Shown piece by piece: positions 25,176 to 37,924 of a stretch of 64,000 nt of DNA. The translations under genes were made by a program, and so were the position numbers. The first letter of the stretch is position 1; the number at the start of each line of letters is the position of its first letter. The DNA is taken from positions 59,937,245 to 60,001,244 of the forward strand of contig CM037861.1 in NCBI GenBank assembly GCA_021292105.1, given 5' to 3'. A model generated the notes under the pieces. The model searched no databases. It was given only the letters and a program-made list of their open reading frames with translations, and had not been told where the DNA came from. Source of the DNA: Anadara kagoshimensis (taxonomy: Eukaryota; Mollusca; Bivalvia; Arcoida; Arcidae).

Positions 25176-25380
25176 GATTATTCCAAATTAATGAACAAAA
25201 GGAAGATAGTTGCTGATATTTGACTGTCATTAGCTATTTCTTCTTTTAAAATTGTCACCTTTGGGCAATACAAATTGAATTATCAATAAAAACGGTAAAT
25301 GTTATGTTAGGCATGGGTGATATTTCAGCACATAAAACACATAAAAATTTCTAAATCAGCAGACATTTATTGCTAAGAAA

Positions 25381-25410
25381 AACATGGATTAGTATGTTTG
25401 TTTTTGATTA
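25381..25410 (+). mobile_element. RT-family terminus, 30-bp solo end
   Basis: 'aacatggattagtatgtttg' followed by 'tttttgatta' is an exact or near-exact match to the last 30 bp of the family. Nothing upstream matches, so this is an extreme 5' truncation. Confidence 0.7.
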
Positions 25411-25860
25411 TCTGTCGTGATATGATTGTACTACAAAATGTGAGTAGAATAGACTCGCCTGTGTTTATTACTGGTTTGCCAAACTATCGCATACGAAATA
25501 TAGACCACCAATTGTATAAAAGCTAGAGTACTTCACAGGTACTATAACCACTCGAATGGAAAGCATTTTATTATTTAATTACGATGCCAATCCTACTATC
25601 AGTGAAACCAATAAATAAATATTATTTATTTACCGATTACATGATCCAGCAAGTTTTTATCTTATCTCTAGTTTTTTGCACTGCGTTCTTATCTCAGCTG
25701 CATTATTTATTGCCAAGGCAACAACATTGTTGTTTGCTTTATATATTAAGTATAATTTTTGTATTGGTCAAGCATTTGTCAGATATCTTAATTCAATATT
25801 TATATTTTTTAAAAATATTCTTTTCTTGTTTCAAATGCTAGTATAATTTTTCATGTTTGA

Positions 25861-25925
25861 GCTAGGCTGCCAATCTGTCGTTGAGTATATAGTAACTAAG
25901 GGCGCTGGTTTGAATCCAGGCTTTT
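25861..25925 (+). other. tRNA-like B-box remnant
   Basis: 'gcgctggtttgaatccaggc' forms a T-arm-like hairpin (CTGG, loop TTTGAAT, CCAG). No complete cloverleaf, A box or poly-A tail could be built, so it is at best a decayed tRNA-derived repeat. Confidence 0.25.
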
Positions 25926-26187
25926 ATTACTGTAACATATCAAGTTTTAATTTCGTTTTTTTATATAAAACTAAGCTAATTTTGAAAATAGATTTTAGAA
26001 AGATTTTAGATAGATTTCAAAAATCGAAACTAGGATTGGATGGACATAATAATTTCCTTATTTCCAAAAACAAGTCTAAGAATGAACTCATCGAGTGAAC
26101 AGATTTGGCAAAAGATTATCAAATCATTTGACGTTTACACAATTTTAAAAGGGCTGTATTGAATCAGTTTGCTTGTTAAACAACACT

Positions 26188-26272
26188 TGTATGTTAAGAT
26201 ACATGGAGCTTGTCTGTGATGAAAGGAGTATCCTTTATATTGCTAGAAATGGAAACCGTAACATGCAAATTT
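26188..26272 (+). repeat. Dispersed direct repeat, copy 1 (with 28992)
   Basis: 'atgttaagatacatggagct', 'tgtctgtgatgaaagga', 'gaaatggaaaccgtaacatg', 'caaatt' recurs in order at 28992-29085. It is non-coding or of unknown nature. Confidence 0.55.
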
Positions 26273-27474
26273 ACTGTATATGGAGGACAAATAATCGCGA
26301 AATTCTTACTAAGTTGGCTATATTGCTTCTGTTTTTATCATATTATTTTAAATTAACCTAACTACAGTACATTTGCAATGTAGGCTTTTGTAAGTTTGTC
26401 AACATTTGTTTGTAAACTACTTTAAAGTTTCTTAGCAGTTATCGTAACATATGATAAAAGATTCAAATTTTAACAACGTTACTGATGATCTATTAGACAA
26501 AGTTCAAACACATTGTACTTTATCATAAAGTAATGGAATATACGATAACAATGCTACCGCTACTTGATGGGGGATTTTATTCCGGAACAGCCGCCTTGTT
26601 CTGCAAAATTAAAAAAAGATTAGTAATTATACTATTTTATTAATACATGTTTTCTTTATATTTCATGAAATTACTAAAATATTAAGCACCGATACAACAT
26701 CTTTTTTCGGCAAGCGTGTTTAAACAAGATTGATGACGCATCAAACATTTATCACTATCGTCCCTTTTAATTACGGTAATGAAACATTATAATTGTTACT
26801 TTCGAATGATATATTCTTCGGTCTGTAAGGGAGGGGGCAATGAATTATTGAAAAAAAACTATTTACGAGTAAAATTAGAATTGCCACCATAGAACACAAA
26901 TTAAGTCTGTATTCACTGTTTATATCTAGATCAATTTTAGATAATATAACAAAAAAGTTTTGTGTTAGTATTTAACAAAGATTGATGGTTTCAGAATAAA
27001 TTGAAAACATATTATTTTAAAGAAATAGATAAGGAATTTTGGCGACCGTTCTAACTAATATTCTTAATAAACACGGCGGATCGGCTTCGATAAGATTTAT
27101 CGCAGAGTGATTTTATTTCGAGCGGTCGCTTTAAACATATATATTTAATTCCGCTGAATCATTTTTGATTAAAGTTATTGATGTTAAAAAAAGTTTAAAA
27201 TTATAAACTGAAGTAACATGCAGCGAAATTATTCTATTTCTATCAATTATTTACATATATGCTTTCCATTTTGATCATTCACACTCTTGTTATATGTATG
27301 TTTTCTTTTGTTATTGATTATTTTAATATCAGGATATCTTGATCAATTGCACGATTGATCTCAACAAATTGTCTTGTTTATTAAAAATCAAACTGGTTCA
27401 AGTATAAAGTTTACATCAATGCGTCATGTGCCACATCAGTACTAGTTGTTCTTTAGTCAATTATTAGTGACTTT

Positions 27475-27940
27475 TAAATTATTCTTAGCCAATCTTTGGT
27501 GATAACACCAACTTAAAAAATCAAGAGATTTTTGTGTTGAATAAGAGATTTGAGAAAATACTAGGTTATTACGACAAACAAATGTTTTAAGATCCTGGCA
27601 GTTTTTTGGATGTTGAGATCGCGTGTTATTTATTCTAGACAGTCTAGTTTTCATTTTAAGTATAATGTCTCTGTATCCAGAGTTTCTTTTGGCTATTGTA
27701 TCCAAAAACTACCCGTTCAATAACGTTCCATAGCTCCTTGTAACCTTCATTCTCTCAATTTTGATTTCGATGGTGTGGATGGATGTGGCTAGGTAGGTAG
27801 GAGGCTCTTGCTTCCTTGGCACCCAGCCTCGCTTTCCTGATGGAAATTCGCTTGTTTTACCTAATTTATCATTGTTTGAAATTTTTGGTTTCCATATTGG
27901 ATCGCGATTTAGACATGGATCGGTATGTTTGTGGTTTACT
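27475..27940 (+). pseudogene. Divergent RT-family copy (older subfamily)
   Basis: The coding end is eroded but traceable. 'ggttattacgacaaacaaat' corresponds to the GYCKPR peptide, and 'aatgtctctgtatccagag' to the VSVSR peptide. The stop region 'gttccatagctcc' and a 3' UTR follow, with 'ggtgtggatggatgtggcta', 'ggaggctcttgcttccttgg', 'cacccagcctcgctttcctg' and the terminus 'gacatggatcggtatgtttg'. There are many stops. The UTR differs consistently from the main group, which suggests a separate, older subfamily. The minus-strand frames here are antisense shadows. Confidence 0.75.
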
Positions 27941-30900
27941 CTAAAATACACTGATGTTGCTACAACTTTGTACTAAATAATGTAAGAAGGATATATGTTA
28001 TTGTTCTTACTTCAAAATAATCTTTACCAATACACACAAATGTCACTGTTAAATGATACATTTGTTTCTTATCTGGTAACAAAACTATAGCAATTACATT
28101 CGCATGTTGTTATTGTCATAATTGATTAATCATGCACTCGGTTTAATATATAGATGTACAGACATCTTGTAGGTACTTCTTGTCTTTAAGCTTGTTTTCT
28201 TTTATTGAAGTGTAACTCTTTAATAAAGAATAATATTCTTCTTAATCTTATCATTTTAAAATTAACTCTTAATATCATGTCATTCTTGTTTGCGCAAAAT
28301 AGATAGATAGCTGGCAATTGGCAGGAGATATTAAAATGTTCATATCTTGAGAATTAATTAAAGAAAACAATTTATGCCACCATAAAAACAATATATGGAA
28401 CATCATAAACACCTAACAATCTACTATAAGACCACTGGACCCATGCGTACATACCATATTTCAATATGTGAATTTTCCTTAATTGACGTTATATCTTAAA
28501 CACACGGTCATACAGTTGGAATTTGTTATCGTACTTCCTTTAATTGACATAAAACTGTTTGATCTACATTTTGTCTTATTGCATCATGTCATCTACTTTA
28601 TCTAGCACAGTATTGATATAAAATGAAATAATAGAATTCAATAAAAAAACATATTTTTGAAAAATAAGGATAGCTTTCTTCAGTAGAGTTAAGGTTTTTA
28701 TTAAATGTAACCAAGGTTCATTTATTAATGTTTGATTGCTGAAATTGTTAATTTATGGTTCATTAAATCATTGATAAATATAAGTCCCAACAAAAATCAA
28801 AGTGATCGATTAAAAGAATTTTTGTAGACTTTTTTCCTCATTGGCGTTTTGCTCTGCTATTTAATTCTACAATCATCCTTTTTCATGTTACCAAATTACC
28901 AAAATGAGTAAAATATTTTTATTGAACGAAGAGACATAAAATATCCTATAAATCTATATATAATGATTCATTTTAATTGTTATATTCGGATGTTAAGATT
29001 TACATACTTTGTCTGCGATGGAAGATAATATCCGTTCAACGGAAGCTAAGATGATTGCTTGGAATGGAAACCGTAACACGCAAATACAGTTTGCACTAAC
29101 TGTTTAATAAAACTGAACTTTGATTCCGAGTTTACTGGGATTGGTGACTTTAAAATAAATTTAAAACATATTACTTAAAAGGAAAACATCAGATTTGAAT
29201 TACTGTAAATGTGCCGATAACTATTACATAAAACGGGAATTAAACTAAATGTAACAATTCAGTTGCATTGTTTACATTGATTGTATTTCAAAGAGTCAAT
29301 TACAATTAACGTTTTCTCTTTCATTGATTTAACATTGGTATAGTCTGTTTGTGTTATATGAGATTAAGTTAACAAGTAACTTTCACATTTTAAGAGCTAG
29401 TGCTTATTTCTGTTCATTCTTTTAAAATTTTTATTTGAAAAATATATTTTTATACTAAAAGTGATCACACTCTGACTGATATGTTGTATGTCCCCAAAAA
29501 ACATTGCAATTTGAAATATTTATTATACATTACTTTTTATCTTTTTTCTCTTGCTTTTTTTCTTTATCATGAATATAAAACTTTGAAGGTGTGAACATTA
29601 TCTTTCCAATAAATTATTTTGTACTGCCAAACAACCCATTTGATAAAAAAATATTTTTTGTATTTCGATAAGATATTTAACATTTTATTACATGGTGTAT
29701 GTATTAAAGTACGACATTATAGGCATCAGAATATCTAAGTTATTATAATGTTTCACTAAAACAACAAAATATAATAAAGGTAAGATTTTATGTCAGAATG
29801 GTACCTAGCCGTTACCTTCATATGTTTATTATATAGATGTTCTATTTATTTATATATGGTTTAATTGGATATAGTTTATTGCGTGTATTTGGAATGTATA
29901 CATCTCGTCAATATATTCATTGTTCCTGTGAATTTTAGCATATGTGTAATATGGATTAAACAGAACACTTGGAATATTCACAAGGCATACATAATTGTCC
30001 TTGATTTGATGCCATATTCTCCAAGAACACGGGTCAGTACAAATAGGAGAAATTTATTTCATCTTGATAAAACAACAATTGAAACCTCAAAATATTATGT
30101 GATAAAGATTCCAGTTCAATCTTGATTGTTATTTCGAAATATGTCATTTCAACTGGTTATCAACGTTATTGAGTTGCAAAATATTGACAAAAGATAAAAG
30201 ATAATAACAATATGTAGATAAAGTCTGATCCAATGTGATGAATTTATTTATATTAATTGACGAAACTACTCTAGGGTAATATCTGATTCCATTTATATCC
30301 TTAAGTTTATAAACGCTACATTCATTAGAAAATATTATCATCAATTGAAAATAGTACAAGTTAACACAAGCAAAAGTTATTTTTTGCAAGGTTCCCTGTT
30401 TTTAATTTTAAAAGGACTGACAAATTCCAAACAGGTAAAAACGTATATAGAAAGCATATGAAACATTTTGACGACTTTCAAACTAGTTCCTAATAAAGTG
30501 GACTTATCAATTTGATGACAAGGTGGATAGTAATTTTAGTTTCTTTCAATTATTCTACTATGATCAATGTAACTGGTGTTTAATATTATTTAGGAAATTA
30601 CCATACAAGCTAACGCAAAAAATAACAATTTTATTTCGATCGAGTGTGATGATATAGCTTTCTATCATTTTATACAAGATTTGTACAAGAAACAGATAAC
30701 TTTACGACTTTTATTGCTTTCGGGTTATCATTATGCAACTTTCAATAGCATGTTGTGTTGATCTATAGAAAAATATGTTTTCTTTTTAACTTTCAGATCC
30801 ATATTATATGAGTAAAAGATTTAAAGATTATTATAAATATTCCTTTATGCCGCCTTTAAGGACTTTGTTAACAGTGTAATTAATATAGTGGCAGATATAA

Positions 30901-32189
30901 AAGTTTGGACAAAATAACACGTCAAAAGAATGTTGTTTTGCAAATCTTTTGTTTTTAAGTTTTTTTCTGTGTTACAATTTTGACAAGCCTTGAATATACA
31001 TGGTAAGCTTTCACTTCTATGCAATTTATTTCGTTTGAAATGACATTCGTTTATGTAGGGCCATCATCAAATAATAATTTATAAATCAAAAGAACATGAA
31101 GTGTTATTTTTTATTTGACATAACTACTTATTTTTAAGAAAAAAAATATTATATATAATAATACATAGAACTTCATAAACATTATGTCTTAACTAACGAT
31201 TCTCAATTGCAAGTTTTCTTTAATTTGAGTTTGGGCGTTTTGTCATTGTCTATTTGGTACCCACGTCCATCGTAACAACACGTAACGTTGGGGTTTCTAA
31301 GAAGATCAAATAGAAAACATTCCATATGCAATTCAAAAAGTTCAAATTTTTAATACAAGAAATAAGGCGAATTTACATTAGCAAATTACAATTGTTTAAC
31401 TTATTGCGTAAATCATTTCTAAATATTTCTCTCCTACAATTTTAATTTCAAATATTTTTTTTTTATTTTAAATAAAAAACAAAACATGTAGAAAAACTAT
31501 AACTATAGTTGAGACATAGGACGAATTGTTAAACGTTTATTATAAGTTTTTTTTTCAAGTTTTAAAAATAAATTGTGGAATATTAAATATTGAAATTCAA
31601 TTCCGTTGCAAATATACAAAATTATTCGACTATTGTCTGAGTCACCAATAAAATACCACAACATAAAATATTCTTATAAAACTCTTTAAAATATAGGCCA
31701 AAATTTCTTATATAGTTGTGTGTGTAAAGTACAAATATGGCGAAAAAACATGTATTATCTATATTTTTTAACCATGTTTAAACACGGTAAAACTGTGAAA
31801 TACTTCATTTTCATTCATTATGCCTTTCTGCACTCAAAAGTTTCAAGGCTTACACATCAAAACACATCAAAATGTAAGTTACGAACGGTCGATCACTAAA
31901 CCTATGAAGAACATGATGTACCTTTTGGAAATATGGGGATATTTTGTAAGTCTTTTAGACACCATGTCAATTACTAGACGGAAGAAAACCAACAAAACAA
32001 AATAATTGAAATGAAATCATAGAGAATAAATCTCAACAAACCCCGATTATATATGTCAGGTGATTACAGCATGGAGCCAAGAATCATAATTTTCTTGGAT
32101 ATATCAACCATTATTAAAAAATACTCAAAAACTCAGTTTTCTGTAAGGTATTCGTAATTGCATTACATGTTGCTTTTAAGGATGTAAGA
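27941..32189. other. AT-rich intergenic DNA, almost featureless
   Basis: About 4 kb with no supported gene or mobile element except the second copy of a dispersed repeat at 28992-29085. Frames at 29865-30389 and 31820-32005 are isolated and without a domain. Confidence 0.5.
28992..29085 (+). repeat. Dispersed direct repeat, copy 2 (with 26188)
   Basis: 'gatgttaagatttacatact', 'tgtctgcgatgga', 'tggaatggaaaccgtaacac', 'gcaaat' matches 26188-26272. It contains an extra 10-15 bp in the middle. Confidence 0.55.
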
Positions 32190-32344
32190 CCTTGATATCA
32201 GTCGAAAAGTATGTTTATCAGTAAATGTTTTTTTCAGAAAATTAAGCCATAATACATTTAGGAACATCATAACAAATGAACAAACATAATTATATCCTAC
32301 CTCTCACTAGTTTCTGTAAATTTCATTCGACGATGCTGGTCACG

Positions 32345-32425
32345 TAGTGACCTAATATAATCCATATCGGGTCAGGTCTGTTCATATCCAGTTAGTATGA
32401 GAGTTATTTCCCCTGACCAACGTCA
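32345..32425 (+). repeat. GTGACCTAAT-type element fragment
   Basis: 'cgtagtgacctaatataatc', 'catatcgggtcaggtct' matches the inner part of the element at 32893-33030. Another decayed piece, 'gttacatagtgttttagtga', lies near 32725-32765. Confidence 0.5.
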
Positions 32426-32892
32426 ATGGCGCCTGCCTCGTAGTAAACACGTCATATTTATCACAAGTATTTACGGCAAATACAGACACTAGTAAAGATG
32501 TTGTGATATTGAAACAAAATATTTGATGTCCAAGGATAAAAGTGAAATTGATTTCCTTGACGGAAGTTGCTAGTAAGTCAAATTCATTATTATTTTCAAT
32601 ATTTTGTCAGACAGAATGTCAAATGATGGCATTTCTAACTCAGCCACCATTTACATATCGCTGTGTGGATACATTCAAATTGGTTTTGTAAATGATTTAT
32701 TAATATGATCGGTATGATATAATAGTTACATAGTGTTTTAGTGACATAATATGATATATAAAAGGTTTGTTTGGAGCTATAGGTTACTAAAACATACAGC
32801 AGTGTCTCATCCTGAACTTCTCTCCGGTCTCCGTATCCGTGTACTGTATGTTTGTTTAAAGGTATCCACCGTGGGACTTCAGGGTGATCGGT

Positions 32893-33032
32893 AGGATATA
32901 TTCGTTACACAGTCTGTTGGTGACCTAATATGGTTTATACAGGGTCAGTAAATTCCATATCTGGGCTCGGGCTTCGCCCTCGCCCGATTATTAGGTCACC
33001 AACATTAGGTCACCAACAGACTGTGTAACTTA
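32893..33032. mobile_element. Small palindromic element with TTACACAGTCTGTTGG termini
   Basis: The left terminus 'gttacacagtctgttggtga' plus 'cctaata' (about 32903-32930) is inverted at the right end, where 'ttaggtcaccaacagactgt' plus 'gtaac' ends near 33029. The right end also has a 15-bp internal repeat of 'attaggtcaccaac'. The centre has a GC-rich hairpin, 'gggctcgggcttcgccctcg'. It is about 140 bp, non-coding and MITE-like. Confidence 0.75.
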
Positions 33033-33426
33033 TAATGTCGTCTATTAATTTTTTACGTTTAAGAAACATTTAAGTCCCAAATACTCATACGTAGATAATT
33101 CGTAGTTTCATTAAACAGTACGTCGCAGGATGTAAGCGTTGATTTCAGCTGAAGAAATTGTCATCACCTAATGAACATTATTACCTTTAGAAACACTTAT
33201 AACAAAAGTTCATAGCGTAGAACAAACATATTTTAATCGATTATCAATCACTTTACTATTACCATGATATATTTTACAAAATTTGTTTTATTTAAAAACA
33301 GAATAAAATTGGATCCTAACCATGGCTTCCCTTTTCAACGGAACTCAACGATACTTTATATTCAATCCAGGTGCGAAATCAAAGCAGAAATGAAGATTAT
33401 TGCCCTCGTCGTTTTTAATAAAATGA

Positions 33427-33500
33427 AATCAAACGCAAATCAGTTCATGTTCAAATCACAATTATAAAAATAAAGAATATAAACTTTGAAAACTAGATTG
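33427..33500 (-). mobile_element. Diverged RT-family terminus in duplicated block
   Basis: 'aatcaaacgcaaatcagttc', 'atgttcaaatcacaattata', 'ataaactttgaaaactag' follows the order of the family's reverse-sense end. It is paired with the copy at 34708. Confidence 0.5.
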
Positions 33501-33953
33501 AGTTATGGTTTATGTCCTAATAGTTCGTAACCTTATGTGTGTGACATCTTGTGAAATAGGTGTTACAAAGTCAGTGGTATGGTTAGTGTCATGCATGTAC
33601 CTTATTGTGAACCCGTCAATTAAGTCGGTATCGTGCGCGCATGTTTGTGTCTAAATTACACACATACCTAAAACCTTGCATTGTTTACATCTATTACATT
33701 TTAAACAAAATAATTCTCATTAGAATATTTAAATATTTAGGAAAATATTCGATTTATACTTATTTCGACTTCTTTCACTAAAGCTTTATTGGCTAACAGA
33801 TAAAAATGCTATTTTTGTTATTATAGGAGTGGACGATTATCACGGAAACCTTTTAGAGACATGGCATACGTATTAAATACATGTATATTTAATATTTTTC
33901 AAACTAGAAATTTGGAATTACTTCGCAAGTGCTAATGTAAATAAAACTAACAA

Positions 33954-33979
<26 letters not shown>
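33954..33979 (+). repeat. (AAT)n microsatellite
   Basis: About nine AAT/ATA units in a row. Confidence 0.95.
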
Positions 33980-33984
<5 letters not shown>

Positions 33985-34707
33985 AAATTGAAACGAAAGC
34001 ATTTAAAATGAATCGAAAGATATCCGATTCTACGTAACACGCAAGATTTAGTGTCAGAGGTTTAAAACATATCGCTTATATCAGGATCATCCGAGATTCC
34101 TCCACTATTATTCAAAAACGTCTTAAATACTGTTCCCTAGATTATTCGTTATTACACTGAACAGTATTTCAGTTAGCCTTGATATAAGTCGATAAAGTAT
34201 GTTTACCAGTAAATGTTTTTTCAGATGATTATGTCATAACTACATTTAGGTACATCATAACAAATGAACAAACATAATTATGTCGTATATTAATTCGTTT
34301 ATGATTTTTCCAAGAAAAAGCGTTCAAGTCACAAATTCTCCTCCGTAGATAAATCGCTATTCATTAAACAATGTGTTAGCGTTAATTTGAGATGAGCGGT
34401 AATCTTTTATCAGATACTTAATACAATCACATTTAGTAACATCCTCACAAATGTTTAGATCGCAGAACAAACATAATTTAACCGTCTAATAGTTCGTTAA
34501 CCGTAATTACTGTTTTTTTGATTTTTTAAACGAACCATTTTATTTTAAGATGTTAATCGAATCAGAATAAACGGTCACCTTTTTGTACGAAACCAGAGAA
34601 TGTCATTGTCACAATCTAGATGCAAATTGAAATACAATAGAAAGATCATTTTTCACCAATTGATTGAATGAAAGACAGACATACCAATCTATATCAGAAA
34701 TAAGAGG

Positions 34708-34790
34708 AAATCAAGTGCAAACATACCAGGTCATACTCAAGTGACAACCCTAAAAGCAAGGGATAAACTTTAAAAATGAGATTGAGTTTT
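34708..34790 (-). mobile_element. Diverged RT-family terminus in duplicated block, second copy
   Basis: 'aaatcaagtgcaaacatacc', then 'gtgacaaccctaaaagcaag', 'ggataaactttaaaaatgag' matches 33427-33500 and the family terminus. Both are followed by the same 'attgagtt..tatgtcctaatag' sequence, so the insertion predates the duplication. Confidence 0.5.
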
Positions 34791-35155
34791 ATTTATGTCC
34801 TAATAGTACGTGACATTATGAATGCGACGAAAACACGTCTGATGTAAGTGTTGCAATATCAGTAGAATGCTTGTACCTAATCGTGAACTATACAATAGGG
34901 TTCGTGCACGCAGTAATTTTGAATCAGAAAACCACATTTAGTTACATCGTGAGAGATGTTAAGATAGAAGAACAAGTATAACTTCGCCGTCTAATTATCC
35001 GTTAACTGTTTTCAGGATTTTTTTACAGGTTATATTTTAATCGGCTCAGAATAACGGGTTCCCTTTTTAGCACTTAACTCAAAGATATAATTTATCCAAT
35101 CTGGGTGCAAATGTACATCAATTACATGTCACTATTGTAGCAATAGAAAGAGAAA

Positions 35156-37158
35156 ATTCCAGCTGAATTTTATTACTATTTCTGTAGAAATGAAACCTCC
35201 ACGATTGATAAGTTGCACGTGGGGAAGGGGTTAGGCAGTATCGAAATAAACTCGGCCCAGAATGCTAGGAAGATTAATTTTGGATTTATTTTATTTTCTG
35301 TTATAGAGGAAAGACGAAAGCTGTTTATTCTGCGAGAGAAAGAATAAATAGAGGCGCGTTAGCTTCTATCTAACGTAAAAAATTGCACTTCTTTGTGTAA
35401 ATTAAATACAGCTTTAAATCCCCATTTATTAAATAATGGACAGTTGCAGGTAAAAATAATTTTTGTCAACAGGTCAACGGTGATCACAATTTAGAACTCA
35501 ATGGATGGTAGGTTACTTCACACTGTGAAAAGTGAAAAAGTATTAGTGAAAAGTATTCGTCTTACAGAGCAAGGTAAAATCATGATGTTTGTGAGTTGTA
35601 CATGTACTTATAAGGTGACTAAATATTCCATCTGCTCAGATTATTTTTAAAAATGTTATCAAATAGTAAGGGTATTTTTACTGATTCTAAGTATCTATAC
35701 AAATATAATCATTCAGAAAGATGTTCTGTTTATATTTTTGTGAAAATGCTGGATTCAAGATCTTATACTAATAAGTGAGCACAACAGCAGCTACTAGATT
35801 TCAAGTACAAATGATTGCCAAAAAACATAAACAAAAAACCATAATATCAATGTGCTTTATTCTTTATAAATGTAAGGAATATTTTCTATGTGAGTCTTCT
35901 TATGTGAAAATAAAAAGATAAGCTACATGTAGTACAAAATTAAACAGTAAATATTTCTGAAATAGTGGATAGTTCAATTGTAGAGTAAATTCTTAATTCA
36001 AAAGTAAAATAAGTCTGTGAAGAAAGTCTAATTCTGCTGGAATTAAATTTAACTATTCAGTATGATGTGAATACAGAGAAATGAGCTAGAAATGTGAAAA
36101 ATTACAGTTTTCCCTTTTTAGTTTCTGTTCTGTTTTTCTGTTGCTATTGGACACTGGATAATTAGTTCCCCTGCACCTAGCCAATAAGTTAATCTAGCTG
36201 TACATTCTAACTGTCCATTCGGTTAGTTAATGTACAGTTGTATCGACTTATTGGACACTTACAGGTAAAAACTGGTGATTGAGCTAGTTAATGCACATAC
36301 AAAGACAAAGCATGACGTCATAGCCACGTTTTAAAATTTATTAATTAACTTTTTCCCTGCAATAACAAATACAAAATTCCTAAATAAATGTCATTATTTA
36401 TTTTGGAATGAATGCATAAGGGAACATAATTCTTTTATGTACACGATTGCTGAGAAAGAGTATATGAGGTGCTACTTATAAAATGTTCGTCTGAGTATTG
36501 TTAGTTATTGTTTTTGTTTAAAACATTGTACAGGTATCAAAAGCTATTTTGAATGCAAACTTAGTAGACCCATAAAAACCTATTTACAAATGAACAAAAC
36601 ATAACTTTAAAAGTGTAAATAACGTGGACATTTGCAGTTAATGAGCAATATAGTTTTGTCAAGATAATATTAGTCAGGTGTGTACATTTGTTTACAATTA
36701 TTAGTCGTTTAAAACGTCTATAAATACCTATTAGTTCTAAAACGCGGTATTTTAAAAACAATCATTGGTGGCATCAGTTATATAGTATAAATATCGAATA
36801 CACAAGACAATATTTACCTAAAACAAAATGTGCTTGAAGTGATATGAACATTAATGACGATTTGGACTTTTTAAAAATTATTTTCACCACCCTAATTATG
36901 AAATATACAGCTATAATGAATACACATACCGGCGATTTAATGCCTCATTGTCCTAGATTAGGCTATAATCAGTAAATATGAAAAATAAGCAAAATCATAA
37001 ATAATAATAAAATCTGGAATATAACAAAGATGTACAAATTGTTGTGATTTTATTCCCAGAAACCATTCTGATTTACAATGTTCCGTTAACATTCTATTTA
37101 TATAGCCCTTGATTATGAAATTTGCCTATCTCACTGATAGTTTTTTAGCGTATGTATA
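35156..37158. other. Intergenic DNA with one strong hairpin
   Basis: Apart from the inverted repeat at 36181-36254, nothing is recognised. Confidence 0.5.
36181..36254. repeat. Imperfect inverted repeat
   Basis: 'ccaataagttaatctagctg' plus 'tacattctaac' is matched in reverse by 'gttagttaatgtacagttgt' plus 'atcgacttattgg', with a 6-bp loop ('tgtccattcg' region). The word 'ttggacact' appears on both flanks (36148 and 36251). It may be a small palindromic element. Confidence 0.55.
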
Positions 37159-37402
37159 CACTGGATATATGCGCCGCCAAGTTCGACCTGACCGTTTGAA
37201 GTTTAATTTGAGTTATCGAACAAACATGTCTATTGGGTAATTTAGAGGCTATATACAGTTGATATATAAGGATAGATGATAGTAGTACCGTTAAGGTGTG
37301 TTTATGAAAATGAAACATGCTGTCTTACCTATATCACCCTACCTATAAGACCAATCTAATAATCAAATTAAAGGTCAAACTGCTGGGCACATGACGCACT
37401 GT
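37159..37402. mobile_element. MITE, second copy of the 10.4-kb family
   Basis: The left inner repeat is 'aagttcgacctgaccgtttg' followed by 'aagtttaatttga'. The right, on the minus strand, is 'acagtgcgtcatgtgcccag' followed by 'cagtttgacctttaatttga'. The interior continues the palindrome in part ('gtcttacctata', 'cctataagaccaatctaata'). It is non-coding. Confidence 0.7.
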
Positions 37403-37579
37403 ATTATAAGTTGTTTACAATCTGATAACAATGTTTTCAATGAGTTTATGGCAATGCAGAGTGAATGTCAGAAAGACTGTAATGTAAACAACAATATAAG
37501 CACTGTGATCAAGTATTCATTGAAAACATCATTATATATTTTATAAAGTAATATAATTGTGAAAGTTGGCGTGTTTCAT

Positions 37580-37672
37580 CTTATTTGCCAGTTTTCGTCG
37601 TTTACTTTGGACTCTGGATTAACCTTTATTCATGGGGCGGTATGGTAATGTTCGATTGTGTGAAAAATATTG
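37580..37672 (+). mobile_element. Diverged RT-family terminus
   Basis: 'cttatttgccagttttcgtc', 'gtttactttggactctggat', then 'ggggcggtatggtaatgttc', 'gattgtg' follows the family terminus (cttgtcagttccaaag, tttactttgcttctggat, catggattagtatgtttg). Divergence is high. Confidence 0.5.
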
Positions 37673-37924
37673 CATTTAACTAGACATACCGATAGTGAAA
37701 TAAAATCAAAAAAAAATAAATCATATAAATGGCATGTTTAAATTGAATGTTTTTTCAGAGAAGCTTATTCGGTAATTATATTTCGACCCGATCTGGTATT
37801 TCTTGGGACTGAAGCTGAGACACTACGGAAGAATGCCAATAGAAGTTTTTTGAACAAGTAAGAAAATGACCCTGTGTATATTGCCTCTTTTTTGTCATCT
37901 AATATTGCGAAAATATATTCAAGA

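Larger units (their letters stand above)
25176..27474. other. Intergenic DNA with minor repeats
   Basis: Holds a 30-bp RT-family terminus (25381-25410), a possible tRNA-derived remnant (25861-25925) and one arm of a distant direct repeat (26188-26272). Otherwise nothing is recognised. Frames at 25584-26361 are short and membrane-like in composition, without a domain. Confidence 0.5.
32190..35155. repeat. Locally duplicated block with several partial copies
   Basis: Three sub-blocks recur. (a) 32192-32296 and 34181-34285 share 'aaagtatgtttatcagtaaa', 'atacatttaggaacatcata', 'caaatgaacaaacataatta'. (b) 33062-33240 and 34316-34465 share 'tcaagtcacaaattctc', 'cgtagataa', 'cattaaaca', 'gttagcgtt'. 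(c) About 33225-33400, 34465-34625 and 34970-35155 share 'gaacaaacataat', 'cgtctaatagttcgttaacc', 'aatcagaataa', 'ggttccctttt' and 'caatctgggtgcaaa'. A further pair, 33500-33660 and 34790-34920, shares 'tatgtcctaatagttcgt'. This is old tandem duplication with rearrangement. No frame is conserved. Confidence 0.7.

Noticed and set aside
25861..25925. tRNA gene
   Set aside because: Only a T-arm-like hairpin is present; no cloverleaf could be drawn.
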